In this document: one piece after another, positions 1 to 8,017 of the stretch
Position numbering within the stretch: position 1 is the stretch's first letter
Layout of the letters: every line of letters begins with the position of its first letter
DNA from: Bacillus sp. AFS037270
GTDB taxonomy: Bacteria; Bacillota; Bacilli; Bacillales_B; DSM-18226
NCBI RefSeq assembly: GCF_002585305.1
Contig: NZ_NUNF01000028.1
Coordinates: 50,274-70,807, forward strand
Reading direction: 5' to 3'
DNA: 20,534 nt
Program-made: the position numbers and the translations under genes
The notes under the pieces: generated by a model
Told to the model about the DNA's origin: nothing
Seen by the model: the letters and a program-made list of their open reading frames with translations, nothing else
The model's database searches: none

Positions 1-1
1 G

Positions 2-1030
2 GAAACACCAACGCAGGCCGCTGAAACTACTTCAGCAAATGATACTGACGATCTCGCGAAGAAAAAGGCGGCCGCAGTGGCAAAAGCGAAAGCAGCGGCA
101 GCAGCGAAAAAGAAAGCGATGGAACTTGCGGGCGGTACGGCACCAGCTGAAGAAACCTCATCCGAGCAAGGCGATGATAACGACGACCTGGCGAAGAAAA
201 AGGCGGCCGCAGTGGCAAAGGCGAAAGCGGCAGCTGCAGCGAAACGCAAGGCAATGGAATTAGCAGGCGGTAACGCCACTGAAGCGGATGCTCCAGCAGG
301 GGACGATGCGAAGGCAAAGGCAGCCGCAGCGGCGAAAGCCAAAGCAGCGGCGGCAGCAAAAGCAAAGGCCGCGGCAGCTGCAAAGGCCAAAGCAAGTGGA
401 ACCGATGCAGTTGCAGGCGGCGATGACGAAAAGGCAAAAGCCATCGCAGCCGCAAAAGCGAAGGCGAAAGCAGCGGCGGCAGCCAAAGCCAAAGCCGCAG
501 CGGGCGGGAAGACAGGTGCCGCAGCTGAACCGGCAGCCGAAGTGAAGCCATCTGTCAATCAGCCATACTTAGATAAGTATGTAAAAGTGATTGCAGAACA
601 CTTAGGTTCGGATGTTTTAGAAGATTCTTATATTAATAAACTATCCAAAGATGTTCCGACACTTGTGGCGAAGCATGGTACATATTTCAAAGTAGCTCAA
701 TTTTTAAAATATAATGAGCTGCTCGGTTTTGATTATCTGTCAGAGCTGCATGGAACAGATTTTGAAACACATATGGAAGTCTATGTTCACTTATATTCAT
801 ACAAAAACCGGCAATCGGTGGCATTGAAAGTGAAGATTGACCGAGATGAACCAACAATCGAATCCTTGCAGCCACTATGGGCCGGCGCGGACTGGCCTGA
901 ATGTGAAGCATACGATTTACTAGGAATTAAATTTAAAGGACACCCCGATTTACATCGGATCCTGCTTGGAGAAGATTGGGTTGGCCATCCACTGCGTAAA
1001 GATTATGAACAGTATGATGTGGAGGTGTAG
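2..1030 (+). CDS. nuoC: NADH-quinone oxidoreductase subunit C, 5' partial, with Lys/Ala-rich repetitive extension
   Basis: The reading frame is open from base 2, so the true start lies upstream of the window. The last ~150 residues are a complete 30-kDa complex I subunit domain, including the family signature around WPECEAYDLLGIKF followed by GHPDLHRIL. NuoC sits in the peripheral arm next to NuoD and helps build the quinone-reducing module. Before this domain lie about 190 residues almost entirely of Ala, Lys, Gly and acidic residues. They include two tandem 45-codon units (47-181 and 182-316) whose first 30 residues differ by one Lys/Arg change, and then runs of AKAKAAA-type heptads. The extension is probably helical and strongly basic; its function is unknown. 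A ribosome binding site for nuoD (GGAGG, 1021-1025) lies inside the last codons. The family call is very secure; the total length is unknown. Confidence 0.95.
   Translation, partial: ETPTQAAETTSANDTDDLAKKKAAAVAKAKAAAAAKKKAMELAGGTAPAEETSSEQGDDNDDLAKKKAAAVAKAKAAAAAKRKAMELAGGNATEADAPAGDDAKAKAAAAAKAKAAAAAKAKAAAAAKAKASGTDAVAGGDDEKAKAIAAAKAKAKAAAAAKAKAAAGGKTGAAAEPAAEVKPSVNQPYLDKYVKVIAEHLGSDVLEDSYINKLSKDVPTLVAKHGTYFKVAQFLKYNELLGFDYLSELHGTDFETHMEVYVHLYSYKNRQSVALKVKIDRDEPTIESLQPLWAGADWPECEAYDLLGIKFKGHPDLHRILLGEDWVGHPLRKDYEQYDVEV
47..316 (+). repeat. two tandem 135-bp coding repeats in nuoC
   Basis: Units at 47-181 and 182-316 both begin with codons for DDLAKKKAAAVAKAKAAAAAK. The protein match runs about 30 residues with one Lys/Arg substitution and then decays. 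At DNA level many differences are synonymous, which suggests either an old duplication under protein-level constraint or slow drift after slippage. Shorter AKAKAAA units continue to about 510. Confidence 0.85.
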
Positions 1031-1033
1031 CGG

Positions 1034-2134
1034 GTGATCAGAACAGAAGAAATGTTACTAAACGTCGGTCCCCAGCATCCAAGTACGCACGGAGTTTTCC
1101 GCTTGGTTGTTAAAATTGATGGGGAAATCATAACCGAAGCAAAACCTGTCATCGGTTATTTACACCGTGGGACGGAAAAATTAGCCGAGAATCTGCAATA
1201 TACACAGATTATCCCTTATACAGACCGGATGGACTACCTATCGGCAATGACCAATAATTACGTCATCTGTCATGCGGTTGAAACGATGATGGGAATTCAG
1301 ATTCCTGACCGCGCCGAATACCTGCGCGTACTTGCGATGGAGCTAGGGCGGGTTGCAAGTCACCTTGTGGCCTGGGGAACTTATGTCCTTGACCTTGGTG
1401 CGACGAGTCCATTTATTTACGCCTTCCGGGATCGTGAAATGATTATTAATATGCTAAACGAGTTATCAGGTGCCCGCCTGACCTTCAACTATATGCGTGT
1501 CGGCGGTGTGAAGTGGGATGCTCCTGAGGGCTGGATTGAAACTGTAAGGGATTTTGTTCCGTATATGCATGAGCAGTTGAAGGGTTACCACGACCTTGTT
1601 TCCGGAAATGAAATCTTCTTGGACAGGGTAAAAGGTGTTGGTAAATATACGAAGGAAGAAGCGCTTCAATACTCGCTCAGCGGACCAAATCTACGCAGTA
1701 CAGGTGTGAAGTGGGATCTTCGTAAAGATGAGCCATATTCGATTTATGATCGCTTTGACTTTGATGTACCGACCTCTGAGGACGGTGATTGTCTAGCTCG
1801 TTACCACTTACGGCTTGCTGAGATCACTGAATCGTTAAAAATCATTGAGCAGGCTGTCGAGCAATTCCCTGCTGAAGGTGACATTATGGCTAAAGTTCCA
1901 AAAATCATTAAAGTGCCAAAAGGTGAGGGGTTTGTCCGAATTGAATCACCGCGCGGCGAGATTGGCTGCTATATTTACAGTGACGGGAAGAAAGAACCGT
2001 ACCGCTTAAAGTTTAGAAGACCATCATTCTATAATCTACAAATTCTGCCGAAATTACTTGTAGGTGAAAATATTGCAAACTTGATTGCCATTTTAGGGGC
2101 AGTGGATATTGTCCTTGGGGAGGTCGACGGCTAA
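1034..2134 (+). CDS. nuoD: NADH-quinone oxidoreductase subunit D (49-kDa subunit)
   Basis: This is the 49-kDa subunit, which with NuoB forms the quinone-binding pocket at the junction of the peripheral and membrane arms. The family motifs are plain: NVGPQHPSTHGVFR near the N-terminus (residues ~11-24) holds the histidine of the quinone site, HRGTEKLAE follows, and the C-terminus ends in a GAVDIVLGEVDG-type tail. At 366 residues it has the normal length for a stand-alone NuoD (in E. coli it is fused to NuoC). The GTG start at 1034 is set by GGAGG at 1021-1025, 8 bases upstream. The stop overlaps the nuoH start (TAATG), implying coupled translation. Confidence 0.97.
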   Translation: MIRTEEMLLNVGPQHPSTHGVFRLVVKIDGEIITEAKPVIGYLHRGTEKLAENLQYTQIIPYTDRMDYLSAMTNNYVICHAVETMMGIQIPDRAEYLRVLAMELGRVASHLVAWGTYVLDLGATSPFIYAFRDREMIINMLNELSGARLTFNYMRVGGVKWDAPEGWIETVRDFVPYMHEQLKGYHDLVSGNEIFLDRVKGVGKYTKEEALQYSLSGPNLRSTGVKWDLRKDEPYSIYDRFDFDVPTSEDGDCLARYHLRLAEITESLKIIEQAVEQFPAEGDIMAKVPKIIKVPKGEGFVRIESPRGEIGCYIYSDGKKEPYRLKFRRPSFYNLQILPKLLVGENIANLIAILGAVDIVLGEVDG

Positions 2135-3138
2135 TGATTCAAGATTTGCTCCAATCAAGTCCTGGGTTAGTTAACTTTGGAATATTCTTTTTACTTGGTG
2201 TTGTCTTGCTTTTAGTCGTTTTAGGTTTCGTAACTTACGGAATCTTAGCCGAACGGAAAGTAATGGGATATATGCAATTGCGGCACGGCCCAAATCAACT
2301 TGGCGGCCGCTGGGGTTTATTGCAGACTGTCGCGGACGTATTAAAGCTATTATTAAAAGAAGATGTTATTCCGAAAGCAGCAGACCGGCCATTATTTATT
2401 TTGGCACCGATCATTGCATTTGCGCCGTCATTCATGGTGCTGGCAACTTTACCATTTACCGATAAGTTTCAGTTTGCGGATATTGGTGTCGGCTTACTTT
2501 ATTACATTGCTATTTCAGGCTTAACTGTTTTTGGGATGCTGCTGGGCGGCTGGGCATCAAATAATAAGTATGCACTCTTAGGCGGGATGCGTGCGGCGGC
2601 ACAGATGATTTCCTATGAAATCCCGCTGGTCATGTCCGTGTTAGGGGTTATCCTGTTAGCAGGAAGTTTAAATTTAAATGATATCGTCATGCAGCAGAAG
2701 CATGGTTGGTTTATCCTATTGCAGCCAATTGGCTTTATCGTGTTCTTTATCGCTTCAATTGCGGAATTAAACAGGACACCGTTTGACTTGCCAGAGTCGG
2801 AGAACGAACTTGTTGCCGGTTATTTCGTTGAATATGCTGGATTTCGCTGGGCGTTTTTTATGCTTTCAGAGTATGTATATGTATTTGGAATGTCGACGCT
2901 GATTACGGTCGTCTTCCTAGGAGGCTGGCTGGCGCCATTTGCGTTCCTTAGCTTTATTCCTGGAGCAGTATGGTTTGCACTTAAATTCTGTTTAATAGTC
3001 TTTATCTATTTCTGGATTCGGAGTACGCTGCCGCGTTTCCGCGTCGACAGATTGATGGAATTCGGCTGGAAAGTCCTATTGCCAATCGCCTTAGGAAACA
3101 TCTTCCTAACCGCTCTCATCAAATCATTATTCTTTTAA
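2134..3138 (+). CDS. nuoH: NADH-quinone oxidoreductase subunit H
   Basis: NuoH is the membrane subunit at the heel of complex I, linking the quinone chamber to the proton-pumping arm. The 334-residue product has about eight hydrophobic helices. Two conserved loops are visible: AERKVMGYMQLRHGPN (residues ~39-54) and ELNRTPFDLPESENELVAGY (from residue 211), the acidic loop facing the quinone site. The ATG overlaps the nuoD stop by one base, with GGGGAGG at about 2116-2122 as ribosome binding site. Unlike most junctions in this operon, nuoH is followed by a gap of about 100 bases with two palindromic repeats. Confidence 0.97.
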   Translation: MIQDLLQSSPGLVNFGIFFLLGVVLLLVVLGFVTYGILAERKVMGYMQLRHGPNQLGGRWGLLQTVADVLKLLLKEDVIPKAADRPLFILAPIIAFAPSFMVLATLPFTDKFQFADIGVGLLYYIAISGLTVFGMLLGGWASNNKYALLGGMRAAAQMISYEIPLVMSVLGVILLAGSLNLNDIVMQQKHGWFILLQPIGFIVFFIASIAELNRTPFDLPESENELVAGYFVEYAGFRWAFFMLSEYVYVFGMSTLITVVFLGGWLAPFAFLSFIPGAVWFALKFCLIVFIYFWIRSTLPRFRVDRLMEFGWKVLLPIALGNIFLTALIKSLFF

Positions 3139-3143
3139 TTACA

Positions 3144-3162
3144 TTTGGTGCCTGACACCAAA
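3144..3162. repeat. short palindromic repeat, copy 1 (GGTGCCTGACACC core)
   Basis: TTTGGTG (3144-3150) and CACCAAA (3156-3162) form a perfect 7-base inverted repeat around CCTGA. The same 13-base core recurs 48 bases downstream. This core is familiar to me as a dispersed intergenic palindrome in Bacillus-related genomes; that recollection was not checked by a search. Confidence 0.75.
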
Positions 3163-3193
3163 ACTCACATCAACACTGGGATAGCGGTGGAAA

Positions 3194-3208
3194 TGGTGCC
3201 TGACACCA
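3194..3208. repeat. short palindromic repeat, copy 2
   Basis: TGGTG (3194-3198), CCTGA, CACCA (3204-3208). The core matches copy 1, but the arms are 5 rather than 7 bases. Both copies lie in the only gap between nuoH and nuoI, upstream of the nuoI ribosome binding site (about 3230-3238). Neither is followed by a T-run, so they do not look like standard terminators. Confidence 0.72.
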
Positions 3209-3244
3209 ATAACAATATTTAAACTGTCTAAAGGGGTGAAAAAC

Positions 3245-3664
3245 GTGCTTGGAGTATTTAAAGGCTTGAAATATACCCTTAAACAATTATCGCGCGAGAA
3301 GGTTACGTACGATTATCCGAATGAGCCGCTTCCGCTGCCGGACCGCTTTCGCGGCATCCAAAAGTTTTATCCGGAAAAGTGTATTGTCTGCAATCAATGC
3401 ATGAATATTTGCCCGACAGAATGTATTAATTTAACGGGTAAGAAGCATCCGGACCCAACGAAAAAGGGGAAGATCATCGACACATACGATATTAACTTCG
3501 AAATCTGTATCTTATGTGACCTGTGCACAGAGGTTTGCCCGACGGAAGCAATCGTCATGACGAATAACTTCGAGCTCGCCGCATACAGCCGCGACATGTT
3601 ATTTAAAAATCTGGAATGGCTGGATGAAAACGACGAAAACGTACGGCAGGTGAATAAACCATGA
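3245..3664 (+). CDS. nuoI: NADH-quinone oxidoreductase subunit I (2x[4Fe-4S] ferredoxin-like)
   Basis: NuoI carries electrons to the NuoB cluster through two 4Fe-4S centres. Both binding motifs are intact: CIVCNQCMNICPTEC and CILCDLCTEVCPTE, each C-x2-C-x2-C-x3-C-P. I place the start at GTG 3245 (139 residues). The AAAGGGGTGA ribosome binding site at about 3230-3239 then has normal spacing, whereas the in-frame GTG at 3236 would lie inside that site; using it would add three residues. The product is shorter than the ~180-residue E. coli protein, as I recall for Bacillus-type NuoI. The stop overlaps the nuoJ start (ATGA). Confidence 0.95.
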   Translation: MLGVFKGLKYTLKQLSREKVTYDYPNEPLPLPDRFRGIQKFYPEKCIVCNQCMNICPTECINLTGKKHPDPTKKGKIIDTYDINFEICILCDLCTEVCPTEAIVMTNNFELAAYSRDMLFKNLEWLDENDENVRQVNKP

Positions 3665-4182
3665 CATTCTCAGGCGAATTCCTCGCATTTATGGGACTCG
3701 CACTCGTTGCCATTATCGGCGGCGTGCTGCTGTTAAACTTGAATAAGGTAATCCATATGGTTGTCGCTCTTATTTTCACATTCGTGGCGATCGCGGGGAT
3801 TTATGTACTGCTTTCTGCAGAGTTTATTGCGGCAGTGCAAATCTTAATCTATTCAGGGGCCATCACGATCATTATGCTTTTCGGCATTATGTTAACGAGG
3901 CATAACGATGAGAGCGAACCCAAAACAGGAAGATTACGAAAGTTCCTCTTGTTCCTTGGAGTAGTCGGCTTTGCCTTTGCGGTTTACATTGGCATCTACA
4001 ATTTCAATATTGAGCAGGTTCCGACTAAGCTCCATGAAAATAACACATTACAAATTGGGCAGGCGCTCTACTCAAAGTATATTATTCCATTTGAGTTAAC
4101 TTCTGTGTTACTATTGGTTGCACTCGTCGGCTCGATTATCTTAGCAAAAAATGATAAGAAGAAGGAGGCGGATAAGGAATGA
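3661..4182 (+). CDS. nuoJ: NADH-quinone oxidoreductase subunit J
   Basis: A 173-residue integral membrane subunit with about five hydrophobic helices. The segment [20 protein letters not shown] (residues ~52-71) is the conserved NuoJ helix 3 region, the one that contains a pi-bulge in solved complex I structures. NuoJ sits between NuoH and NuoK and takes part in coupling quinone reduction to proton movement. The start overlaps the nuoI stop by four bases and the end overlaps nuoK in the same way. The C-terminal tail is short and rich in Lys and Asp. Confidence 0.95.
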   Translation: MTFSGEFLAFMGLALVAIIGGVLLLNLNKVIHMVVALIFTFVAIAGIYVLLSAEFIAAVQILIYSGAITIIMLFGIMLTRHNDESEPKTGRLRKFLLFLGVVGFAFAVYIGIYNFNIEQVPTKLHENNTLQIGQALYSKYIIPFELTSVLLLVALVGSIILAKNDKKKEADKE

Positions 4183-4493
4183 GCTCAATTCCCGCTTCAG
4201 CCTTCCTGGCACTGGCACTAATCCTATTTTGCATTGGCTTATACGGTGCTTTGACAAAGAAAAATACCGTTATCATCTTGATTTCAATTGAACTAATGCT
4301 GAATGCCGTTAACATAAATCTGGTCACTTTCAGCAAATATGGCATGACACCGTCGATTACAGGTCAAATCTTCGCCTTGTTTGCCATCAGTGTGGCAGCA
4401 GCGGAGGCAGCAGTAGGTCTGGCGATTCTTATTGCCCTTTATCGCAACAAGAAAACCGTCGACATCGACGAAATGGATACAATGAAACACTAA
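4179..4493 (+). CDS. nuoK: NADH-quinone oxidoreductase subunit K
   Basis: A 104-residue, three-helix membrane subunit related to MrpC. The two conserved buried glutamates used in proton transfer are present, in [15 protein letters not shown] and [13 protein letters not shown]. The ribosome binding site GAAGGAGG (4161-4168) lies inside the end of nuoJ, and the ATG overlaps the nuoJ stop (ATGA). After the TAA comes the second gap of the operon, about 144 bases before nuoL. Confidence 0.95.
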   Translation: MSSIPASAFLALALILFCIGLYGALTKKNTVIILISIELMLNAVNINLVTFSKYGMTPSITGQIFALFAISVAAAEAAVGLAILIALYRNKKTVDIDEMDTMKH

Positions 4494-4505
4494 CAGGACT
4501 CAGGC

Positions 4506-4568
4506 AAACCTCGGGCAGTAACAAGCAGCGCCTGAGGTTATTCGACCAAACTTCGGGCAGTGACAAGC
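4506..4568 (+). repeat. two 21-base direct repeats and inverted repeats between nuoK and nuoL
   Basis: The 21-base stretches at 4506-4526 and 4548-4568 match at 19 of 21 positions; each contains TCGGGCAGT and ends in ACAAGC. Around the first, CTCAGGC (4499-4505) and GCCTGAG (4530-4536) form a perfect 7-base inverted repeat. The AGCGCCT and ACAAGC pieces also occur in the larger dispersed element at 11890-12013, so this may be a related or eroded repeat. Function is unknown. Confidence 0.65.
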
Positions 4569-4576
4569 ACACCCGT

Positions 4577-4633
4577 CCATCGGTCGGATCGACAAAATTC
4601 GGATGGTCTAAAAGCACCATCCAAGGGGTTGAT
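4577..4633 (+). promoter_or_regulatory. alternative hairpins abutting the nuoL ribosome binding site
   Basis: GGATGGT (4601-4607) pairs perfectly with ACCATCC (4616-4622) across an 8-base loop. The hairpin ends where the nuoL ribosome binding site AAGGGGTTGAT (4623-4633) begins. GATGG (4602-4606) can instead pair with CCATC at 4577-4581, so two mutually exclusive folds are possible. This could tune nuoL translation or RNA stability inside the operon; it could also simply be repeat debris. Confidence 0.4.
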
Positions 4634-4637
4634 AATA

Positions 4638-6506
4638 TTGGAAAATGCATGGCTTATCCCGCTTTTCCCGCTATTATCGTTTTTGATCCTTCTTCTATTC
4701 GGTAAGCGGCTGAAGGAGGCGAGCGCATATGTGGGGATTCTCTTCACGCTCGCATCGCTGATATATTCCATTTTGGTCTTATTCGAGCGCTTTTCAGAGC
4801 CAACCTACGGGACAAATTTTGAATGGCTCACGATAGGGGATCTGCATCTTACAGCGGGCTTCGAAGTCAATCAATTAAATGCATTAATGCTGGTAATCGT
4901 GTCGCTCGTTAGTTTCTTGGTACATACGTACTCCAAAGGGTACATGCATGGCGACGAGCGGTTCCATGTATTCTATGCTTATTTGGGATTATTTACCTTT
5001 GCGATGCTGGGGCTGGTTATTTCACCAAACCTGCTGCAAACTTATATTTTCTGGGAACTAGTTGGTGTGGGTTCCTTCTTATTGATCGGTTTTTATTTTT
5101 ACAAGGAAGAAGCGAAAGCGGCCGCCAAAAAGGCGTTCATCATGACCCGTATCGGCGATGTCGGCCTATTTATCGGGATGATCCTTCTTTTCTGGGAAAC
5201 CAAAAGCTTCGAATATAGCGTCATTTTCCATTCAGTCGAAACCGGCGCTATCCCAACATCGATGATTACCCTGATAGCGATTCTGATTTTTATCGGGGCA
5301 GTCGGAAAATCCGGTCAGTTCCCTCTTCATACCTGGCTTCCAGATGCGATGGAAGGTCCGACACCTGTCTCGGCCTTAATCCACGCTGCTACAATGGTTG
5401 CCGCTGGTGTTTATTTAGTCGCGGCACTATTTCCGCTGTTCTCAGCCAGCAAAACAGCGCTGCTCACAATTGCAGTCATTGGCGCGTTTACCGCCATTTT
5501 TGCGGCAAGCATTGGTTTAGTGCAAACCGATATCAAACGTGTTCTTGCCTACTCAACTGTCTCACAGCTTGGCTACATGATGTTAGCCCTCGGCTCAGCC
5601 GGCTATGTGGCAGGTGTATTCCACTTAATGACACACGCCTTCTTTAAGGCCTTGCTATTCTTAGCAGCCGGTTCGGTCATTCATGCGGTTCACACGCAAA
5701 ACATTGAGGAAATGGGCGGACTTTGGAAAAAATTAAAGCTAACTGGGCCGTTATTCTTAATTGGAACACTCGCGATCAGCGGGGTACCATTACTATCCGG
5801 CTTCTTTTCAAAAGACGAAATTCTCGCGGCTGCATGGGAAGGCGGGCATCCAATCCTATTCTTGCTGGCACTCATTGCGGCCTTCATGACAGCATTTTAT
5901 ATGTTCCGCTTGTTCTTCCTGGTTTTTACCGGGGAAGCGCGCGGCAACCAACAGCATGTTCACGAATCGCCATCCAATATGACCTTGCCGATGGTAATCC
6001 TTGGCGTACTCGCAGTCATTGCTGGTTACGTGAACACACCATGGTTCGGCACATTCCTTGGCGACTGGCTTGTTGACGGCAATGCAGCGCTTGCCCACCA
6101 TGGACATACTGAAGGTCCTGCCTGGATCATGATCGCCGCAACGCTTGTATCATTAGCGGGAATTTATCTTGCCTACTTGATGTACTATAAGCGTTCACTT
6201 GCCCGTAACTGGTTAAGCGGCACAGGGGACACCTTGCACGGTATCTTATTTAATAAGTATTTTGTTGACGAGTTCTATCAATATACCGTTGTCGCAGCTT
6301 CTAAAGCACTCAGCTACTTCTTGCGGTTCATTGATGTCTTCCTCGTGGAGGGACTTGTCAAAGGCGTAGTCGGGATTGTCCAAGGACTCGGCCGTGCAGG
6401 CTCCAAATTACAATCTGGACAGGTACAGACTTATGGGGCGGTTGCCTTTATCGGTCTCGCACTGCTCGCCGTCATTTTTGCATTAACAGGGGGGTACTTA
6501 CGATGA
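4638..6506 (+). CDS. nuoL: NADH-quinone oxidoreductase subunit L
   Basis: NuoL is the distal antiporter-like subunit of complex I, with a long C-terminal lateral helix. From TTG 4638 the product is 622 residues, beginning MENAWLIPLFPLLSF, a normal NuoL N-terminus. AAGGGGTTGAT (4623-4633) is the ribosome binding site. An in-frame GTG at 4560 would add 26 non-hydrophobic residues encoded by the repeat region, which I reject. Conserved pump residues are present: Glu140 in FWELVGVGSF and Lys224 in GKSGQFPLHTWLPDAMEGPT. The C-terminal stretch from about residue 555 to 590 fits the end of the lateral helix, so the gene is intact. Its stop overlaps the nuoM ATG. Confidence 0.95.
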   Translation: MENAWLIPLFPLLSFLILLLFGKRLKEASAYVGILFTLASLIYSILVLFERFSEPTYGTNFEWLTIGDLHLTAGFEVNQLNALMLVIVSLVSFLVHTYSKGYMHGDERFHVFYAYLGLFTFAMLGLVISPNLLQTYIFWELVGVGSFLLIGFYFYKEEAKAAAKKAFIMTRIGDVGLFIGMILLFWETKSFEYSVIFHSVETGAIPTSMITLIAILIFIGAVGKSGQFPLHTWLPDAMEGPTPVSALIHAATMVAAGVYLVAALFPLFSASKTALLTIAVIGAFTAIFAASIGLVQTDIKRVLAYSTVSQLGYMMLALGSAGYVAGVFHLMTHAFFKALLFLAAGSVIHAVHTQNIEEMGGLWKKLKLTGPLFLIGTLAISGVPLLSGFFSKDEILAAAWEGGHPILFLLALIAAFMTAFYMFRLFFLVFTGEARGNQQHVHESPSNMTLPMVILGVLAVIAGYVNTPWFGTFLGDWLVDGNAALAHHGHTEGPAWIMIAATLVSLAGIYLAYLMYYKRSLARNWLSGTGDTLHGILFNKYFVDEFYQYTVVAASKALSYFLRFIDVFLVEGLVKGVVGIVQGLGRAGSKLQSGQVQTYGAVAFIGLALLAVIFALTGGYLR

Positions 6507-8011
6507 ATTTATCAGCTGTTCTTTCAATCCTAGTATTCTCCCCAATACTCGGTATCATCGTCTTGGCCATGATGCCAAAATCAGTTGAAAAACCAATCAA
6601 GATCGTTGGCTTTCTAGCCACCTTGCCGGCACTATTCTTGGCGCTTGCTTGTTATCTTCATTTTCAGTGGGGCAAGAACCTGGCAGACTTCAATGTCGCA
6701 AAAGAGTGGATTCATTTCCGCGGTATGAATACCGAAGAGCCCTACTTTGCAGTCAACTATGAGCTTGGCCTAAGCGGCTTTCAGCTTTTACTAGTCGTGT
6801 TAACGGCCATAGTGGCAACATTATCAGCGATTGCCGCCGCACGGTTTGTTAAAAAAGAATGGAAAGGCTATTATATGCTGTTCCTTCTTTTAGAAATCGG
6901 AATGCTCGGTGTGTTTACCGCTGAAAACCTAATTTTATTTTTCATATTCTTCGAGGTTACGCTCATTCCAACGTTCTTCTTAATTGGAAAATGGGGTTAT
7001 TTTGAAAAAGAAAAAGCTGCATATAGTTTCTTAATCTACAACGGGTTAGGCTCTGCCGTTCTCCTTATCGTGATTATGATTCTATTTGCGAAAACAGGTA
7101 CTACCAACATTGAGCTGCTGACACAAATGATGGCAGATCCAAGCGCACCGCTTTCCGGTGACTTGAAAATGGGCCTTTTCATCGGTTTATTGATTGCCTT
7201 TGGTGTGAAGTTACCAATTTTTCCATTGCACAGTTGGATGCTAAAGGTGCACGTCCAGGCTCCGCCAGCGGTTGTTATGATTCACTCTGGGATTCTATTA
7301 AAAATTGGTGCCTACGGACTGATCCGTTTTGGATTGGGAATTTTTCCAAAACAGTTTGACACCCTTGCGACACTGATTGCCGTCCTTGGCGTGATCAACC
7401 TACTATATGGGGCGTTCCTGGCATTCATTCAAACAGACTTTAAAATGGTTTTGGCCTATTCGTCGATTTCTCACATGGGGATCGTGCTCATTGGCCTTGC
7501 GGCGATGAATACAGCCGGAGTGCAAGGAGCAATTTTCCAAGTGGTCTCGCACGGACTAATTTCGGCGTTATTGTTCTTCATCGTCGGCGTCCTGTACGAG
7601 CGTACTGATACGTCGCTTCTCGAGAACCTGGGCGGAATGGCGAAGGGGATGCCGCTCGCAGCTGGCTTTCTGCTTGCTGGCGGGATGGCCTCACTGGGAC
7701 TTCCAGGCATGTCCGGGTTCGTCAGTGAATTTATGGCCTTCCTAGGGCTTTTCAAGGAACTTCCGTGGCTTGCCGCCGTGGGAACCATCGGCATTATTAT
7801 GACCGCAGCGTACGTACTGCGCGCTGTCTTGGGAATCACATACGGTAAACACAATCGCGAATTTACGGGTGTGATTGACCTAAAAGGCGTAGAATTCATA
7901 CCGGTTGTGGTACTAATGGTTTTAATCATATTAATTGGAGTTTATCCAAGTGTTCTAAGTTCTCCGCTGCAAACAACACTGGAAACCATCATGTTAGGGT
8001 TAGGAGGGTGA
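6503..8011 (+). CDS. nuoM: NADH-quinone oxidoreductase subunit M
   Basis: The second antiporter-like proton-pumping subunit, 502 residues with about 14 hydrophobic helices. Family-defining residues are visible: Glu151 in FFEVTLIPTFFLIGKWG and Lys236 in GVKLPIFPLHSWMLKVH, followed by the PPAVVMIHSGILLKIGAYG helix. The ATG at 6503 overlaps the nuoL stop (ATGA); a G-rich stretch AGGGGGGT (about 6488-6495) is a modest ribosome binding site. The length matches the family and no defects were seen. Confidence 0.96.
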   Translation: MNLSAVLSILVFSPILGIIVLAMMPKSVEKPIKIVGFLATLPALFLALACYLHFQWGKNLADFNVAKEWIHFRGMNTEEPYFAVNYELGLSGFQLLLVVLTAIVATLSAIAAARFVKKEWKGYYMLFLLLEIGMLGVFTAENLILFFIFFEVTLIPTFFLIGKWGYFEKEKAAYSFLIYNGLGSAVLLIVIMILFAKTGTTNIELLTQMMADPSAPLSGDLKMGLFIGLLIAFGVKLPIFPLHSWMLKVHVQAPPAVVMIHSGILLKIGAYGLIRFGLGIFPKQFDTLATLIAVLGVINLLYGAFLAFIQTDFKMVLAYSSISHMGIVLIGLAAMNTAGVQGAIFQVVSHGLISALLFFIVGVLYERTDTSLLENLGGMAKGMPLAAGFLLAGGMASLGLPGMSGFVSEFMAFLGLFKELPWLAAVGTIGIIMTAAYVLRAVLGITYGKHNREFTGVIDLKGVEFIPVVVLMVLIILIGVYPSVLSSPLQTTLETIMLGLGG

Positions 8012-8017
8012 TGAAGG

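Noticed and set aside
27..551. Long open frame on the - strand across the nuoC repeat region
   Set aside because: It is the antisense of Ala/Lys codons (GCN/AAR), which rarely give stops in that frame; its product is a Leu/Pro/Arg low-complexity string, and nuoC explains the DNA.
3144..3208. CRISPR-like array from two equal palindromic cores
   Set aside because: Only two short copies, no cas genes, and repeat and spacer lengths do not fit.
4560..4637. Upstream GTG start giving NuoL 26 extra residues
   Set aside because: The extra part is encoded by repeat sequence and is not hydrophobic, and TTG 4638 has a proper ribosome binding site.
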